DNA from: Oscillatoriales cyanobacterium CG2_30_40_61
GTDB taxonomy: Bacteria > Cyanobacteriota > Cyanobacteriia > Cyanobacteriales > Microcoleaceae
Direction of reading: 5' to 3'
Assembly (NCBI GenBank): GCA_001873365.1
Contig: MNYZ01000067.1
Span: forward strand, 62,001 to 126,000
Length of the DNA: 64,000 nucleotides
Shown here: in pieces, positions 62,487 to 64,000 of the stretch
How positions within the stretch are numbered: the stretch's first letter is position 1
Layout: each line of letters begins with the position of its first letter
Notes under the pieces: model-generated
The model's input: the letters and a program-made list of their open reading frames with translations, nothing else
Databases searched by the model: none
What the model was told of the DNA's origin: nothing
Position numbers and translations under genes: made by a program

Positions 62487-62969
62487 TTAAAGTTTTTGAA
62501 TCTCTGAATAATCGACGGTTTCCAAAAGTTGAATCGTGGTTTTTTGGGTAACAGGATCAACCCAATTTGGGGCAATTTCTGCTAGAGGAACTAATACAAA
62601 CCCTCGTTCTCTCATCCGAGGATGGGGAATTTTTAAGGTTGGAGTGTCCCAGACTAAATTATCAAACAAAAGTAGATCCAGGTCAAGGGTTCTTGGCCCC
62701 CAAGGTTCCCGTCGGACTCGTCCCAGTTGGTTTTCAACCCCTAATAATATTTCTAATAGATGCTCCGGTTGTAGTTGAACTTCCAGAATAGCACAACCAT
62801 TAATATAATCGGGCTGTGGGGGGCCAATAGGAGGGGTTTGATACCAACTCGAACAGGATTTAATTTGGATCAGGGGATGCTGATTCAGGAGATCTAAGGC
62901 GGTTTTAACCAGGGTTTGAGAGTCTCCTAAATTACTTCCCAATGCGATCGCAACGGGGCTAGATTCCAT
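62487..62969 (-). CDS. folK: FolK, 6-hydroxymethyl-dihydropterin pyrophosphokinase
   Basis: A 160-residue enzyme that transfers pyrophosphate from ATP to 6-hydroxymethyl-7,8-dihydropterin in folate synthesis. IALGSNLGDSQ, the catalytic loop RVRREPWGPRTLDLDLLLFD (with Asp pair for Mg) and IPHPRMRERGFVLVPLAEIAP are diagnostic. A HIP1 octamer lies in its 5' part. It heads the folK-NUDIX-phr run. The length is normal for a monofunctional FolK. Confidence 0.96.
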   Translation of the reverse strand: MESSPVAIALGSNLGDSQTLVKTALDLLNQHPLIQIKSCSSWYQTPPIGPPQPDYINGCAILEVQLQPEHLLEILLGVENQLGRVRREPWGPRTLDLDLLLFDNLVWDTPTLKIPHPRMRERGFVLVPLAEIAPNWVDPVTQKTTIQLLETVDYSEIQKL

Positions 62970-63117
62970 GGTTTTAGATGTGGGAAATCGGGATCACGGA
63001 TTTAAACGGATTTCACGGATTTCACGGATTTTAATTGGTGTAATCATCTTAAATCTGTGATAGGTAATGGGTAATAGACTGAAAACTGATAACTGGTAAC
63101 TGTTAATTGATGACTGA
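62970..63117. repeat. Direct-repeat spacer between the RTX gene and folK
   Basis: Tandem cggatttca nonamers (about 62997-63030) are followed by gtaatgggtaat (63063-63075) and actgataactg-type repeats (63078-63112). These belong to the same short-repeat classes as at 10676-10903 and 16467-16885. No gene seen. Confidence 0.8.
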
Positions 63118-64000
63118 TTAACTTCCTCCAGCAAATTGAATCGGACTACCTGGTTGACCAATATTGGTATCAAATTTAAAGTCGGTGATTCCATCAAGAA
63201 TTGCAATCAATTCCGTCTGTTCACCAGTTAATAAATAAAGGGCTGTTCCCTGGGGTAAATTTTCCGGTGCTGCTGCGGGTAAATAATTACCAGGGCCTAA
63301 AAGAATCACATCTTCGGTGGGATTAAAATTAACAATCAGGGCATAATCCACAAATCCAATAATACTTCCTGCCCCATTAACATAATAGGTTTGAGTTCCA
63401 TCTCCCAAAACAAAGGTATCATTACCGACTCCTCCGCTTAAGGTATCAATTTCCACAAATCCCGCCGGTTGAGAATTGGGGTCAACACCAATTATAAAAT
63501 CATTTCCTTTATCACCACTGACGAAATCATTGCCAGCGCCGCCAGTCAGGGTATCATCCCCTTGACCTCCATAAAGGCTATCATCACCTTTACCGCCATT
63601 GACCTGATCATTTTGCTTATCCCCCCGGAGAAAATCATTTCCTAAACCCCCTAATAGGGAATCTTCGCCTTGACCACCATAGATAAAATCATCATCCCCT
63701 CCGCCCCCTAGGGTGTCATTGTCTTCTCCGCCATAAATGGTATCGCTGCGAAGTCCCCCATCAATACTGTCATCACCGGTATCACCGAAAATCAGATCCC
63801 GACCATCCTCACCTAAGAGGGTGTCGTTATTAATTCCCCCATAGAGAGTATCGTTGTCGGGCCCTCCATTGAGCAAATCATCGCCTTTATTCCCTTGTAT
63901 CAGGTCATTTCCCCCTTCTCCAACCAGGGTATCGTTGTTTTGACCGCCATAGAGAATATCGTTACCTGCGTTTCCATTCAGGGAGTCATCTCCGGTAAAT
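63118..64000 (-). CDS. RTX/hemolysin-type calcium-binding repeat protein (C-terminal part, 5' end outside the window)
   Basis: The open frame runs to the right edge. A start at 63876 (TTG) is only an artefact of the edge, as the same frame continues with GNDLIQGNKGDDLL and GGQNNDTLVGEGG upstream. Residues form tandem nonapeptides GGXGXDX(L/F/I)X, which bind calcium in beta-rolls, up to about base 63560. The C-terminal ~130 residues (DTFVLGDGTQTYY... IVNFNPTEDVILLG) are a typical end domain. Such proteins are exported by type I secretion. It may be an adhesin, a surface protein or an enzyme; only the C-terminal part is visible. Confidence 0.88.
   Translation of the reverse strand, partial: FTGDDSLNGNAGNDILYGGQNNDTLVGEGGNDLIQGNKGDDLLNGGPDNDTLYGGINNDTLLGEDGRDLIFGDTGDDSIDGGLRSDTIYGGEDNDTLGGGGDDDFIYGGQGEDSLLGGLGNDFLRGDKQNDQVNGGKGDDSLYGGQGDDTLTGGAGNDFVSGDKGNDFIIGVDPNSQPAGFVEIDTLSGGVGNDTFVLGDGTQTYYVNGAGSIIGFVDYALIVNFNPTEDVILLGPGNYLPAAAPENLPQGTALYLLTGEQTELIAILDGITDFKFDTNIGQPGSPIQFAGGS

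Noticed and set aside
62994-63206. 70-codon minus-strand frame
   Set aside because: It is made from spacer repeats and overlaps the RTX gene in another frame.

Overview
The window is chromosomal DNA of a cyanobacterium. Cyanobacterial evidence includes petN (cytochrome b6f), psbU (photosystem II extrinsic protein), gun4 (chlorophyll synthesis control), the cyanobacterial type of gshA, txlA/HCF164-like thioredoxin, hetZ-patU, and two dozen or more HIP1 octamers (GCGATCGC). The low G+C, the hetZ-patU pair and many short tandem heptamer repeats suggest a filamentous, Planktothrix/Oscillatoria-like organism; the genus is an inference. No rRNA, tRNA, CRISPR array, transposase or prophage gene was found.

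Layout. 1-5.7 kb: hypB (cut by the window edge at its His-rich N-terminus), an SMR transporter, a membrane-anchored pentapeptide-repeat protein, hypF carrying an in-frame tandem repeat, and an overlapping convergent unknown gene. 6.4-12.7 kb: a membrane acyltransferase, clpP, an aldo/keto reductase, small unknowns, a GIY-YIG protein, a NIL-ferredoxin protein and txlA. 12.8-21.8 kb: an ABC exporter pair, a WaaE-like glycosyltransferase, an HpsJ-like protein, hldE2, gun4, and a second (DrrAB-type) ABC exporter. 22-36 kb: hupB-cobD, a LysM/M23 peptidase, trmL, gshA, unknowns, two tandem DUF4168 proteins, gamma-glutamyltransferase, a glutamine amidotransferase, and a cytoplasmic receptor-GGDEF fusion. 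36-49 kb: a Ser/Thr kinase next to a coding remnant, a PEP-CTERM GDSL esterase, a MacB/LolD-type ATPase, a plastid-conserved membrane protein, a BcsA-like glycosyltransferase, a very large polytopic membrane protein, and petN (29 codons). 49-64 kb: an SDR protein, a PP2C phosphatase, hetZ-patU, a transglutaminase-fold membrane protein lacking its catalytic triad, psbU, nadB, phr, a NUDIX hydrolase, folK, and the 3' end of an RTX-repeat gene running off the window.

The genes are mostly housekeeping in short operons: hydrogenase maturation (hypB, hypF), redox and glutathione (txlA, gshA, ggt), envelope and polysaccharide (GT2, HpsJ-like, hldE2, BcsA-like, M23), and signalling (GGDEF, kinase, PP2C, HetZ/PatU). 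The intergenic regions are unusually rich in structured repeats. They include a three-copy ~61-bp hairpin element, a 109-bp MITE-like element with nested inverted repeats, a GC-rich hairpin pair, 43-bp and 60-bp tandem arrays, and heptamer arrays. Two of these have entered coding sequence: hypF has a 48-bp unit repeated three times in frame, and the PP2C C-terminus is encoded by a heptamer array.

No single clearly new defence or mobile system was seen. The most interesting items are the catalytically dead transglutaminase behind hetZ-patU, the receptor-GGDEF fusion without export signal, and the repeat invasion of hypF and the PP2C gene.
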